From Desulfobulbaceae bacterium UBA2262 (GTDB taxonomy: Bacteria; Desulfobacterota; Desulfobulbia; Desulfobulbales; Desulfurivibrionaceae): a stretch of 8,773 nt of DNA. The position numbers were made by a program, and so were the translations under genes. This document shows positions 1 to 6,885 of this stretch, piece by piece. Under the pieces are notes generated by a model. That model was given only the letters and a program-made list of their open reading frames with translations, was not told the DNA's origin and did no database searches. The stretch is from assembly GCA_002347185.1 (NCBI GenBank), contig DDXK01000041.1:1-8773 (forward strand), in the 5' to 3' direction. Every line of letters begins with the position of its first letter. The stretch's first letter is position 1.

Positions 1-45
1 ACTAGACCCTGAACCTAGCGCGTCTACCAATTCCGCCACTTCGGC
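1..45 (-). tRNA. tRNA-Leu (anticodon CAG), 5' part only, cut by window edge
   Basis: Read leftward from 45, the sequence gives a seven-base acceptor strand GCCGAAG, then TG, a leucine-type D arm (GCGGAATTGGTAGACGC) and an anticodon arm. The anticodon stem CTAGG/TCTAG closes a seven-base loop TTCAGGG, with anticodon CAG at plus positions 11-9. It would decode CUG, a codon common in the GC-rich genes nearby. The long variable arm, T arm and 3' end lie beyond base 1, so the gene is partial because of the window and not because it is broken. Confidence 0.95.
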
Positions 46-60
46 ACGTCGTGAGAGGCG

Positions 61-89
61 ATATTAAATTTCCGCCCCGGCTTTGTCAA
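61..89 (-). promoter_or_regulatory. sigma-70-type promoter of the tRNA-Leu gene
   Basis: On the minus strand a perfect -35 box TTGACA (89-84) is followed by a 17-base spacer and the -10 box TAATAT (66-61). Position and strand fit transcription starting about 8-10 bases before the tRNA 5' end at 45. The strong boxes fit a stable-RNA promoter. The start site is inferred. Confidence 0.8.
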
Positions 90-167
90 GAGATTTTCTG
101 AGCGGGCGCGGAAAATAAATACTCCCCCCGTCGGCCACGGCCGGGGAAAATCTTCCCGCCCCGGATA

Positions 168-196
168 TTGACCTTTTCGGGCTTGTCGCCTATTGT
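168..196 (+). promoter_or_regulatory. probable sigma-70-type promoter of ribF
   Basis: TTGACC (168-173) and TATTGT (191-196) are separated by exactly 17 bases and end 31 bases before the ribF start codon. The -35 box differs from consensus at one base and the -10 box at two. No FMN riboswitch (RFN element) is recognisable in the short spacer. Confidence 0.55.
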
Positions 197-227
197 ATGG
201 GCACTCAAAATCGGAGCCCCAGCCCCT

Positions 228-1202
228 ATGGAAATATACACCAGCCTCGGCGACATCCAGGAGCCGTTTCACAACGCCGCCGTCACCATCGGCAATTTCG
301 ACGGCGTCCATCTCGGCCACCAGCTTCTCTTTGCCGAGGTGGTGAGCAAGGCTTACCAGAACAGGGGGACCAGCGTCGCCATCACCTTCGAGCCGCACCC
401 CCTCAAGGTGGTGCGGCCCGAGATCGGCATCAAGCTCATCTCCACCGCCGAACAGAAAAGGGAGCTCATCGCGCTGGCCAACATCGACAAGCTGGTCATC
501 ATCCCCTTCACCCGGGAGTTCGCCGCCACCCCGGCCCGGACCTTCGTGGACCAGGTCCTCCGCCAGACCATCGGCGTCAAGGAGCTGGTGGTGGGCTACG
601 ACTACGCCTTCGGCAAAAGCCGCCAGGGCGACATCCCCTTCCTGCAGGCGCAGGGCCGGGAAAAGGGCTTCGGCGTCACGGTGGTGGAGCCCTATTACGT
701 GGACTCGATGCTGGCCAGCAGCACCAAGGTCCGCCAGCTCGTGGCCCAGGGCCGGATGCAGGAGGTGCGCAAGCTTCTCGGCCGCTACTACCAGATCCGC
801 GGCGAGGTGAGGATGGGCAAGCAGCGGGGCGGCCCCCTGCTGGGCTTCCCCACCGCCAACCTCGCCATCGCCGAGGAGGACCTCTGCCCGCAGCTCGGCG
901 TCTATGTGACCCAGGTGGTCTACGACGGCAAATGCTACGGCGGGGTGCTCAACATCGGCTACAACCCCACCTTTGAGGGAAGCAGGCTCTCGGCCGAAAC
1001 GCATATCTTCGACTTCAACCAGGACATCTACGGCAAGCCCATCAAGATCAACCTGCTCCGCTTCCTGCGCGGCGAGAAAAAATTTTCCAGCCCGACCGAG
1101 CTGGCCGCCCAGATCGGCGAGGACGTGGCCCAGGCGCGGCAGGTGCTCGCCGAGGCCCAGCAGGAGATCCTGCTTTCCTGCGAGGAAAAGTACAACCGCT
1201 GA
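228..1202 (+). CDS. ribF: bifunctional riboflavin kinase / FAD synthetase RibF
   Basis: This cytoplasmic enzyme phosphorylates riboflavin to FMN and adenylylates FMN to FAD. The 324-residue length is normal for the bacterial family. The N-terminal FAD synthetase half carries the nucleotidyltransferase motif GNFDGVHLGH (about 22-31), GYDYAFGKSRQGD (123-135) and SSTKVR (164-169). The C-terminal kinase half carries GFPTAN (206-211), NIGYNPTF (242-249) and ETHIFDF (257-263), whose Glu257 matches the expected catalytic glutamate. The ATG at 228 was chosen because the protein then begins directly with the family N-terminus. A frame-open extension back to 168 would overlap the predicted promoter. 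The ribosome site is weak (GGAG at 213-216). The gene is monocistronic, divergent from tRNA-Leu, and closed by a terminator one base after its stop. The identification is secure. Confidence 0.97.
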   Translation: MEIYTSLGDIQEPFHNAAVTIGNFDGVHLGHQLLFAEVVSKAYQNRGTSVAITFEPHPLKVVRPEIGIKLISTAEQKRELIALANIDKLVIIPFTREFAATPARTFVDQVLRQTIGVKELVVGYDYAFGKSRQGDIPFLQAQGREKGFGVTVVEPYYVDSMLASSTKVRQLVAQGRMQEVRKLLGRYYQIRGEVRMGKQRGGPLLGFPTANLAIAEEDLCPQLGVYVTQVVYDGKCYGGVLNIGYNPTFEGSRLSAETHIFDFNQDIYGKPIKINLLRFLRGEKKFSSPTELAAQIGEDVAQARQVLAEAQQEILLSCEEKYNR

Positions 1203-1234
1203 AAAAAGGCCGGAGCTTTCGCCCCGACCTTTTT
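1203..1234. terminator. bidirectional intrinsic terminator between convergent ribF and chemoreceptor gene
   Basis: Arms 1203-1216 and 1221-1234 pair over 14 positions around a four-base loop. As minus-strand RNA all 14 pair (two as G-U), with a GAAA tetraloop and a terminal U run. As plus-strand RNA the same two positions are mismatches (C-A and A-C), but five A-U pairs and the U run remain. It therefore fits best as the end of the chemoreceptor transcript, 32 bases beyond its stop, and probably also ends ribF. Confidence 0.85.
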
Positions 1235-1266
1235 ATCACTCCATCCAACCGCAAACCGCTCTTTTC

Positions 1267-2904
1267 CTAAAAATCCTCGAACTCCTCGTCGCCCATGCGA
1301 ATGACCGCCTTGGGATTTTCCCGGCTGATGGCCGGCTGAGGCGCTGCCGCCTTTGCCGGCTTGCCTGCCGGCAGGGAAACCGCTTTCTTCGCCCCCGCGA
1401 CCAGCGGCGGGACCTTGAGCAAGGAGCCACGCCCCCCGCCGCCCTTCCCGGCAGCCCCGGCGCGTGCCCTGCCCTCTTTTCGGCCGCCAGCCACCAGCGT
1501 TACCAGATCCTCCACATAGTGCTTCATGTACTCGGCCTGGGCGCTCAACTCCTCGGAGGCGCTGGCCGCCTGCTCGGAGCTGGCCGCGGTCTGCTGGGTA
1601 ACCCGGTCGATCTCGGCCATGGCGGTGTTGACCTGGGCAAGGCCCTGATTCTGCTCGTTGGAGGCCACGGCGATTTCGCCAACCAGGGTGCCGACCTTGG
1701 CGGCCATCCCGGCCACCTCGGCGAAATCCGCGTTGGTCTGGGTGACCAGGGCCTCGCCTTCCTTCACCTTGGCCACGGTACCCTCGATGAGGGAGGCGGT
1801 GTTGCGGGCGGCCTCGGCGGCCCGCATGGCCAGGTTGCGCACCTCGTTGGCCACCACCGCGAAGCCGGCTCCGGCCTCGCCGGCCCTGGCCGCCTCCACC
1901 GCCGCGTTCAGGGCGAGCAGATTGGTCTGGAAGGCAATGCCGTCGATGGTCTTGACTATCTTCGAGGTCTGCTCGCTGGCCCGGGAAATCTCGGCCATGG
2001 CCGCGGTCTGGGCGGACATGGAGTGATTGGCCTTCTCCACCACCTTGTTCACCTCGCCCATGAGGGTGTTGCACTCGGCGGCGTTGTCGGCGTTGCGGCG
2101 GGCCATGGTGGAGACCTCCTCCAGGGAGGCGGAGGTCTCTTCCAGGGAGGCCGCCTCTTCGGAGGCCCCTTCCGCCAGGCTGTGGGCGGCGCCGGAGAGC
2201 TGGCCGGAAGCGGTGGTCACCTGGCCGGCGCAATCGTCGAGCCCCTCGATCACCCTGCCCACCGGCCTGACGACAAAACGGGAGAGACACCAGTGGATCA
2301 CCCCGCACATGGAGAGCACCACAATGCCGGCGACCACGAGAATCGCGAGGCCGAGCCGCCAGGAGGCGGCGCGCAGCTCCTCGTTGGTGGTCTTCACCTG
2401 CTCGGAGATCCGGGCGGAGACCTGGGCCACGTTTTTCTCGACCTGGGCGAAACTCAAGCCCACCTCGACCTGGCCGATGACCTTCTCCTCGAAGCGGATC
2501 TCCCTGCTCAGAGTCTCCTTGCCTTCCTGCCCGCTCCGGGCCTGGGCCAGGACATTCTTCCGGTCGGCGCTGTAGAAGACCACGGAGACGATGTCCTCGT
2601 CCATCCTGGCGTTGGCGGCCAACCGCTCCAGGGAATCGAAATCGTACCCGACAACGAGGGCCGCTCCGGTCTGGGCCAGCAGCGAGGCGATGGACTCGCC
2701 CTTTTTCCGCAGCTCCTGACGCAGAAGCTGCTCCTGCTGCGCACGCTCGAAGTCGAGGCGCTCGACAAAACCGTCGGCCTGCTTTCTCGCGGAGCTGCTG
2801 GCGATGTAAATGGCGACAGCCGCCAGCACCACCATCAGCACCTGGGAGAGGATGGAGACGACGAGGAGGAACTTGGCCGCAATGCCTCTTTTTTTCGAAG
2901 CCAT
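1267..2904 (-). CDS. methyl-accepting chemotaxis protein (transmembrane chemoreceptor)
   Basis: This inner-membrane chemoreceptor of 545 residues would control CheA through CheW. A first TM segment (about 12-34) is followed by a periplasmic region of about 150 residues whose sensor fold I cannot assign with certainty (possibly PAS/Cache-like). A second TM segment follows (183-207). Next comes only a short HAMP-like helix starting RPVGRVIEG, then the coiled-coil signalling domain with the hallmark hairpin tip IAFQTNLLALNAAVEAARAGEAG (in two parts, about 323-345) and FAVVANEVRNLA. A Gly/Ala/Lys/Pro-rich linker (about 470-535) ends in the acidic-aromatic tail DEEFEDF, plausibly a docking site for adaptation enzymes. 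ATG at 2904 is preferred over the adjacent TTG at 2907, which lies too close to the weak GGTGA site. It is the last gene after two binding-protein genes (52-base gap), which suggests shared sensing. Confidence 0.96.
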   Translation of the reverse strand: MASKKRGIAAKFLLVVSILSQVLMVVLAAVAIYIASSSARKQADGFVERLDFERAQQEQLLRQELRKKGESIASLLAQTGAALVVGYDFDSLERLAANARMDEDIVSVVFYSADRKNVLAQARSGQEGKETLSREIRFEEKVIGQVEVGLSFAQVEKNVAQVSARISEQVKTTNEELRAASWRLGLAILVVAGIVVLSMCGVIHWCLSRFVVRPVGRVIEGLDDCAGQVTTASGQLSGAAHSLAEGASEEAASLEETSASLEEVSTMARRNADNAAECNTLMGEVNKVVEKANHSMSAQTAAMAEISRASEQTSKIVKTIDGIAFQTNLLALNAAVEAARAGEAGAGFAVVANEVRNLAMRAAEAARNTASLIEGTVAKVKEGEALVTQTNADFAEVAGMAAKVGTLVGEIAVASNEQNQGLAQVNTAMAEIDRVTQQTAASSEQAASASEELSAQAEYMKHYVEDLVTLVAGGRKEGRARAGAAGKGGGGRGSLLKVPPLVAGAKKAVSLPAGKPAKAAAPQPAISRENPKAVIRMGDEEFEDF

Positions 2905-2956
2905 CAAATCACCACAAAAGAGAAGTAATCAGCAGGGAGGACCAGGGACGGATATC

Positions 2957-3802
2957 CTATTTCTGAGGAATCTTCGCGTCGACGGCCTTCATGAGCACCC
3001 GCAGGGAATCGTAATCACTGGGCTTGGTCTCGACAAAGCCGCTCATGCCCTTCATGATCGCATCGAGCACCGCCCGGTCTTTCAGGCCGAGCACCGCTGC
3101 CTTGAGTTTCTTGGCCATCTCTGCATCCACCAAAGAGCTGACCACCAGGGCATGCTCATAGACAGGCGCGGACTCGGCGATCACCTTCACCCCCTTGCCG
3201 ACATACTTCTCCGCCACCGAAGGCTGGATGCCGCCGGCGTCGAACATGCCCATGCCGACCGCCTTGGCCACGTTGTCATGGGAGCCGAGGAACTTATACT
3301 CGGCCAGGCCATCGAAAACCCCGGCCTCCATCAGCATCTGGGCGGGGATGTAGCAGGAAAGGGTTGATTCCCTGTCGCCGAAGGCGAATTTTTTCCCCTT
3401 GAGATCAGCCAGGGAGTTGATGACCGCGCCCTCCTTGGCGATAATCACCCCCTTGAAGGTCGGATTGCCTCCCTTGGCAGCGGTGCCGAGTAGCTGGATC
3501 TTCCCGGCATGCTTTTCAGCGGCAATCGCGAAGAGGGACGGCCCCATATAGGAAATGTGTATCTCGCCGGCGACAAGGGCCGCCAGGGCCGCGTCATAGT
3601 CCTTGGCGGTCCGGAAAGTGATCGCGGCCCCCGATTCCTTCTGCAGATAGTCGATGAGGGGCCGGAACATTTTTGCCAGCTCATCCGCAGACTTGAAGGG
3701 GTGCACCCCGAAAACCAGCGAGGTCTGGGCCTGACCGGGCGAAACGAAAAACAGAAAAGCAAAGGCGGCTCCAAGAAGCGCCGATATCCATCTTCTGACC
3801 AT
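2957..3802 (-). CDS. PhnD-family periplasmic substrate-binding protein (second of a pair)
   Basis: This exported 281-residue protein of the phosphate/phosphite/phosphonate binding family has the normal family size. The signal peptide covers about residues 1-25 (basic MVRR start, hydrophobic core, SPGQAQ end). Family signatures are YMGPSLFA (85-92), GDRESTLSCYIP (142-153, in place of the usual Ser-Thr-Ser-Gly-Tyr stretch) and GSHDNVAKAV (173-182) leading into FDAGGI. The start is supported by GAGGTG six bases upstream. It follows another PhnD-like gene by 71 bases and precedes a chemoreceptor by 52, and no phosphonate-type permease or ATPase lies in the window. The ligand is unknown: the family also binds oxyanions and small organic anions, so phosphonate should not be assumed. 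It may deliver ligand to the chemoreceptor (inference). Confidence 0.9.
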   Translation of the reverse strand: MVRRWISALLGAAFAFLFFVSPGQAQTSLVFGVHPFKSADELAKMFRPLIDYLQKESGAAITFRTAKDYDAALAALVAGEIHISYMGPSLFAIAAEKHAGKIQLLGTAAKGGNPTFKGVIIAKEGAVINSLADLKGKKFAFGDRESTLSCYIPAQMLMEAGVFDGLAEYKFLGSHDNVAKAVGMGMFDAGGIQPSVAEKYVGKGVKVIAESAPVYEHALVVSSLVDAEMAKKLKAAVLGLKDRAVLDAIMKGMSGFVETKPSDYDSLRVLMKAVDAKIPQK

Positions 3803-3873
3803 GAAAACACCTCGTTATGAAGTAATAAAGCCCTGCGGGGGCCATTCCGGCCGGAAACGCATCCCAGGCAGAA

Positions 3874-4767
3874 TCAATCCCCGGCGCCCACATTGATCTT
3901 CTTCAGCAGATCACGGACGATGCCGTAATCCGCCGGGCTGGCCCAGCCCACCACCTTGGCGGCCTTGGCGGCCGGGGAGTCGGCGGGCATCGCCTTGAGC
4001 GCCTCGCCCACCTTGGCGGCGACCTCCGGCTTGACGTGGGCCACCGCGGCCATGGGCCATTCGGGATAGAGCGGGGTGCTGTGCACAAAGGGGAAGTCGT
4101 CCTTCACCTGATTGATAATCTTGAGATCGCTCATCTTGATCTTGCCCTCGGCCTCCATGCGCTCCAGGGTGTCTGAACGGACGGTGCCCGCGTCCACCGA
4201 TCCGTTCAGAACGGCGAGGACCACGTTGTCATGCTTGCCGCCCCCTTCGATGAAGGCGGCGAAATCCTTCTCCGGATCGATGCCGTTGTCGACAAAAACC
4301 TTCCAGGCCATGTGCGCCCCGCCGAAAGAGGTTTTCTGCACCATCATGAACTTCTTGCCCTTGATGTCGGCCAGGGTATTGATGGGGCTGCCGGCCTTGG
4401 CGAAGATGACGCCGCCAAACTTGTCCAGGGCCTTGCCCTCGCGGGAGTTGATCATGGTGGCCACGGCCCTGGCCTGATACTTGTCTTCCAGGGTGACGAA
4501 AAAGGCCGAATTGGCCAGCACGAAATCGACCTGGCCGCCCTTCACCGCCGGGTCGATGGCCTCGAACTTGAGCGGCACGATGGTCACCTTGTCCCCCAGC
4601 TTGCCGGAGAGATATTCGCCGGTGGGCCCCCAGTCGGTCATGGCCTGGGGGGCGCCGCGCTTGGCAAGCACGCCGACCTTGATTTCCGCCTGCGCGGTGG
4701 CGGCGCAAAGGGCGGCCGTCAACAGCGCGCAACAGGCGATGCCGAGCTTTTTCATTCCTGCTTTCAT
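3874..4767 (-). CDS. PhnD-family periplasmic binding protein, TtrS-sensor-like (first of a pair)
   Basis: This exported 297-residue binding protein has a Sec signal peptide at about 1-27 (cleavage after AQA). The cysteines in the leader do not form a lipobox, so it should be soluble. The motifs DFVLANSAFFV (81-91), FGGVIFAK (117-124), FGGAHMAW (148-155), DAGTVRSDTLERM (192-204) and FVHSTPLYPEWP (227-238) are those I associate with the PhnD-like sensor domain of the tetrathionate kinase TtrS and its relatives, rather than with true phosphonate binders. A sulfur-oxyanion or other electron-acceptor ligand is therefore possible, but this is inference. The ATG at 4767 has a strong AGGAGG seven bases upstream. 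The ATG at codon 5 is less well placed. It is the first gene of a unit with a second PhnD-like protein and a chemoreceptor, and is preceded by a leader with a terminator-like hairpin. Confidence 0.9.
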   Translation of the reverse strand: MKAGMKKLGIACCALLTAALCAATAQAEIKVGVLAKRGAPQAMTDWGPTGEYLSGKLGDKVTIVPLKFEAIDPAVKGGQVDFVLANSAFFVTLEDKYQARAVATMINSREGKALDKFGGVIFAKAGSPINTLADIKGKKFMMVQKTSFGGAHMAWKVFVDNGIDPEKDFAAFIEGGGKHDNVVLAVLNGSVDAGTVRSDTLERMEAEGKIKMSDLKIINQVKDDFPFVHSTPLYPEWPMAAVAHVKPEVAAKVGEALKAMPADSPAAKAAKVVGWASPADYGIVRDLLKKINVGAGD

Positions 4768-4799
4768 GGGAATCCTCCTTGCTCTATGGTTGCCATGGG

Positions 4800-4822
4800 A
4801 AAAAGGCGGACCAGCCCGCCCG
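4800..4822 (-). terminator. intrinsic terminator / attenuator hairpin just before the first binding-protein gene
   Basis: On the minus strand 4822-4816 (GGGCGGG) pairs with 4811-4805 (TCCGCCT) around the four-base loop CTGG, followed by T's from 4805 to 4800. Seven pairs, two of them G-U, plus a U tract make a credible intrinsic terminator. It ends only 32 bases before the start codon at 4767, leaving no room for a promoter after it. It could end transcripts from the ATPase gene (stop at 4941), act as an attenuator for the gene ahead, or both. Confidence 0.65.
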
Positions 4823-4830
4823 AAGCCAAC

Positions 4831-4868
4831 AATCCGTGTCCGGCCGGGATTGCAGAAAAACGACCGGA
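4831..4868 (-). promoter_or_regulatory. leader region with two competing hairpins (possible antitermination switch)
   Basis: On the minus strand TCCGGTCG (4868-4861) can pair with CGGCCGGA (4847-4840) over eight positions (one G-U). CAATCC (4853-4848) can pair with GGATTG (4836-4831) over six. The second pairing uses the loop of the first, so the two exclude each other or form a pseudoknot. The linking segment of three bases (4839-4837) is probably too short to span an eight-pair helix. CCGGCC (4848-4843) could also pair with GGCTGG (4817-4812) in the terminator's 5' arm. It matches no riboswitch class that I recognise. Confidence 0.4.
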
Positions 4869-4884
4869 AACTCGCCAGATTCAG

Positions 4885-4912
4885 CCTATAATTTTTCCCG
4901 GAACCATGTCAA
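4885..4912 (-). promoter_or_regulatory. candidate sigma-70-type promoter for the binding-protein / chemoreceptor unit
   Basis: The minus strand has a perfect -35 TTGACA (4912-4907), a 16-base spacer and TATAGG (4890-4885) as the -10 box. A start near 4878 would give a leader of about 110 bases that contains the competing hairpins and the terminator. The -10 match is moderate (four of six) and the spacer is one base short of the optimum. Confidence 0.55.
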
Positions 4913-4940
4913 AGAAAATTCAAGGCCACCAGATCGCCCG

Positions 4941-5636
4941 TCATTGCGGCAGGCAGACGCCGTCCCGCACCGTGATGGTTCGCCCGGAGTAACGGCAGGT
5001 TTCCGAATTGTGGGTGACCATGATCACGGTGAGCCCCTCCTCGTTGAGCTGCCGCAGGATCCGCATCACCTCTGTGGCGGTTTCGCTGTCGAGATTGCCG
5101 GTGGGCTCGTCCGCCAGCAGGATGGGCGGCCGGTTGACAATGGCCCTGGCGATGGCGACCCGCTCCTGTTCGCCGCCGGAAAGCTGATCGGGCAGACGGC
5201 CGGCCTTGGCGGCCAGGCCGACCTTGTCGAGCACGGACCGCGCCATCCTCTCCTGCTCCCTGCCGGGAATGCCGGTGATCGCCGTGGGCAGTTTGACGTT
5301 CTCCAGCACGGTGAGGTAGGGGATGAGCTGGAAGGACTGGAAGATGATGCCGATATACTCGCTGCGGAAGTCTGCCCGCTGCTCGCTGCTCAGGGCGTAG
5401 ATGTCCAGGGAATCGACCAGCACCCGCCCGCGACTGGGCCGATTCAGGCCGCCCAGAATGGAAAGCAGGGTGCTTTTCCCGGAGCCCGACTGCCCCATGA
5501 TGCTGACAAACTCGCCATCGTCGATGCGCAGATCCATCTCCCGGATGGCGCTGACCCTGCCGCCGGCCAGTTGGTACTCCTTGCCGACCGCCCTGACTTC
5601 GATGAGATGTTCCGCCGTCCGCGTCTTTTTTTCCAT
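4941..5636 (-). CDS. ABC transporter ATP-binding protein, LolD/MacB type
   Basis: This 231-residue ATPase would energise the permease encoded just upstream. All functional motifs are intact: Walker A GQSGSGKST (48-56), Q-loop Gln100 in IFQSFQLIP, signature LSGGEQERVAIARA (152-165), Walker B LLADEP (173-178), D-loop NLDSE (181-185) and the switch His209. The SFQLIPYLTVLENV and GEQERVAIARA wording and the DEPTGNLD ending are typical of the LolD/MacB/FtsE group, which pairs with four-TM permeases and does mechanical work on envelope substrates rather than uptake from a PhnD-type binding protein. Its AGGAG ribosome site overlaps the stop codon of the permease gene (10-base gap), which implies co-translation. 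It is the last gene of unit B. I see no convincing terminator directly after its stop. Confidence 0.95.
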   Translation of the reverse strand: MEKKTRTAEHLIEVRAVGKEYQLAGGRVSAIREMDLRIDDGEFVSIMGQSGSGKSTLLSILGGLNRPSRGRVLVDSLDIYALSSEQRADFRSEYIGIIFQSFQLIPYLTVLENVKLPTAITGIPGREQERMARSVLDKVGLAAKAGRLPDQLSGGEQERVAIARAIVNRPPILLADEPTGNLDSETATEVMRILRQLNEEGLTVIMVTHNSETCRYSGRTITVRDGVCLPQ

Positions 5637-5646
5637 CGCTTTTCTC

Positions 5647-6804
5647 CTACAATGCCCGCAAGGCTTCGCTGGGATCGAGCCGGCTGCCCTTGAGCGCCGG
5701 GTAGAGGCTGGCCAGGAGGCTCAAGGCCACGGCCAGCAGGATGGCCACCGCGGCCAGGCCCAGATTCACGCCGGCAAAGGTGCCGTTGGGGAGTACCAGG
5801 GGCAGCAGCGCCCGGGCGATGAGGTTGCCGGCGGCCACCCCCGCCACCCCGCCGAACAGACCGACCACCATGGCCTCGAGCAGGATGATCTGCATCACAT
5901 GCCCGCGCCGGAAGCCGATGGCGCGGAAAATCCCGATTTCCCGGGTGCGTTCGTTCACCGCCCCCAGCATGGTGACGAAAACCAGGAGCGAGCCGATGAA
6001 AATCACCAGGCCGGAGATGCCGTAGCTGAATGCCTTGAAAAGCTCGATGGACTGCATCTTGGCCAGCACCGCCTGCTTGAGCGCCGTCACCCTCGCGGCG
6101 GGAAACTGCTCGGCGATCTGCAGCACCAGCTCGCTGATGGGGCACTCCCGGCAGAAGGCGGCGATCTCCACCAGGGAAATCCGCCCTTCCTTGCCCAGCA
6201 CCTTCTGCACGGCGTGCAGCTCGCCGATCACCAGACCATCCTCGGCTGCGCCGGTGGGTTCGAGGAGGGCGGAGACCCGGAAACTTTTTTCCGCAAGAAC
6301 AAGGGTATCTCCCACCTTGAGATCGAGGGCGGTGGCGGCCTCCGCGCCGACCACCACCTCGGCGTCGGAGGCGGGCGCCGCGCCGGCAAGATGCCACCAG
6401 GTCTTGAGGGGCAACTCCACCTGGAAATCTACCCCCATCAGGAGAACCTGCCGGTCGCCGACCGGGAGCGCGCCCAGAACCTTGGGCGCCACCGCGCCCA
6501 GATTCTCGCGGTTCTCTATCCGCCAGATCCGGTCAAGCTCCTCTTCGGCGAACTCCTTCACCTCGTAGCTGACCCCGCCCACGGTGATGCCGCCGTAGCT
6601 CAGGGCCAGATTTTCGCTTTTCGGCACCATGACAATGTTGGCGCCGAAACGGTCCAGCCGCTCCTCGATGTCGCGCCCCATGCTCTCCGTGATGGCAAGC
6701 AGGGTGACGACGGTGGCGACGCCGATCAGAAGCCCCAGGACCAGAAAGAGCATCTTTCCCTTGCGTCGCCCGAGATTATTGAATGAGATGGTGGCAAGCT
6801 TCAT
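5647..6804 (-). CDS. MacB/FtsX-type ABC transporter permease with periplasmic CxxC
   Basis: This 385-residue inner-membrane protein has the standard topology of the MacB/LolC/FtsX family. TM1 (about 18-38) is followed by a periplasmic domain of some 220 residues, then TM2 (261-282), TM3 (304-330) and TM4 (346-368). The cytoplasmic loop ERTREIGIFRAIGFRR (285-300) is the usual coupling segment, and the C-terminus LDPSEALRAL is typical. The periplasmic domain carries CRECP (Cys218 and Cys221), which is not part of lipoprotein-export members and suggests metal binding or thiol chemistry. The start has GAGGA at a good distance. The partner ATPase follows by 10 bases. Upstream neighbours are small cysteine-rich exported proteins, which points to a metal- or redox-related substrate. 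The family call is certain, the substrate is not known. Confidence 0.94.
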   Translation of the reverse strand: MKLATISFNNLGRRKGKMLFLVLGLLIGVATVVTLLAITESMGRDIEERLDRFGANIVMVPKSENLALSYGGITVGGVSYEVKEFAEEELDRIWRIENRENLGAVAPKVLGALPVGDRQVLLMGVDFQVELPLKTWWHLAGAAPASDAEVVVGAEAATALDLKVGDTLVLAEKSFRVSALLEPTGAAEDGLVIGELHAVQKVLGKEGRISLVEIAAFCRECPISELVLQIAEQFPAARVTALKQAVLAKMQSIELFKAFSYGISGLVIFIGSLLVFVTMLGAVNERTREIGIFRAIGFRRGHVMQIILLEAMVVGLFGGVAGVAAGNLIARALLPLVLPNGTFAGVNLGLAAVAILLAVALSLLASLYPALKGSRLDPSEALRAL

Positions 6805-6885
6805 GTCCGTTCCTCATCGTCGTCAGAATTCCCTTGTCCGCCCCAACGGGCGCACAACCTGCTTTTTTTTGCCGGCCAGGCCTCC

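Noticed and set aside
121..160. GC-rich inverted repeat (GGCCACGGCC flanked by CCCC and GGGG) upstream of ribF
   Set aside because: No T run follows on either strand and the inner loop is too small. No match to an FMN riboswitch.
1267..2928. Long open frames on the plus strand opposite the chemoreceptor gene
   Set aside because: Low-complexity His/Gly/Leu-rich translations without domains. They are antisense shadows of a GC-rich gene.
3822..3870. GC-rich pairing (GCCC/GGGC) with TTTATTA after it on the minus strand, between the two binding-protein genes
   Set aside because: Only about four pairs and an interrupted T run. Too weak to call a terminator, so the two genes are kept in one unit.
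4887..4892. Perfect TATAAT on the plus strand
   Set aside because: No -35 box at a suitable distance and no plus-strand gene downstream. It is the reverse side of the minus-strand promoter region.
6839..6852. Perfect five-pair hairpin CGCCC-loop-GGGCG between the unknown TM gene and the permease gene
   Set aside because: No U tract after it on the minus strand. At most a minor RNA-stability element.
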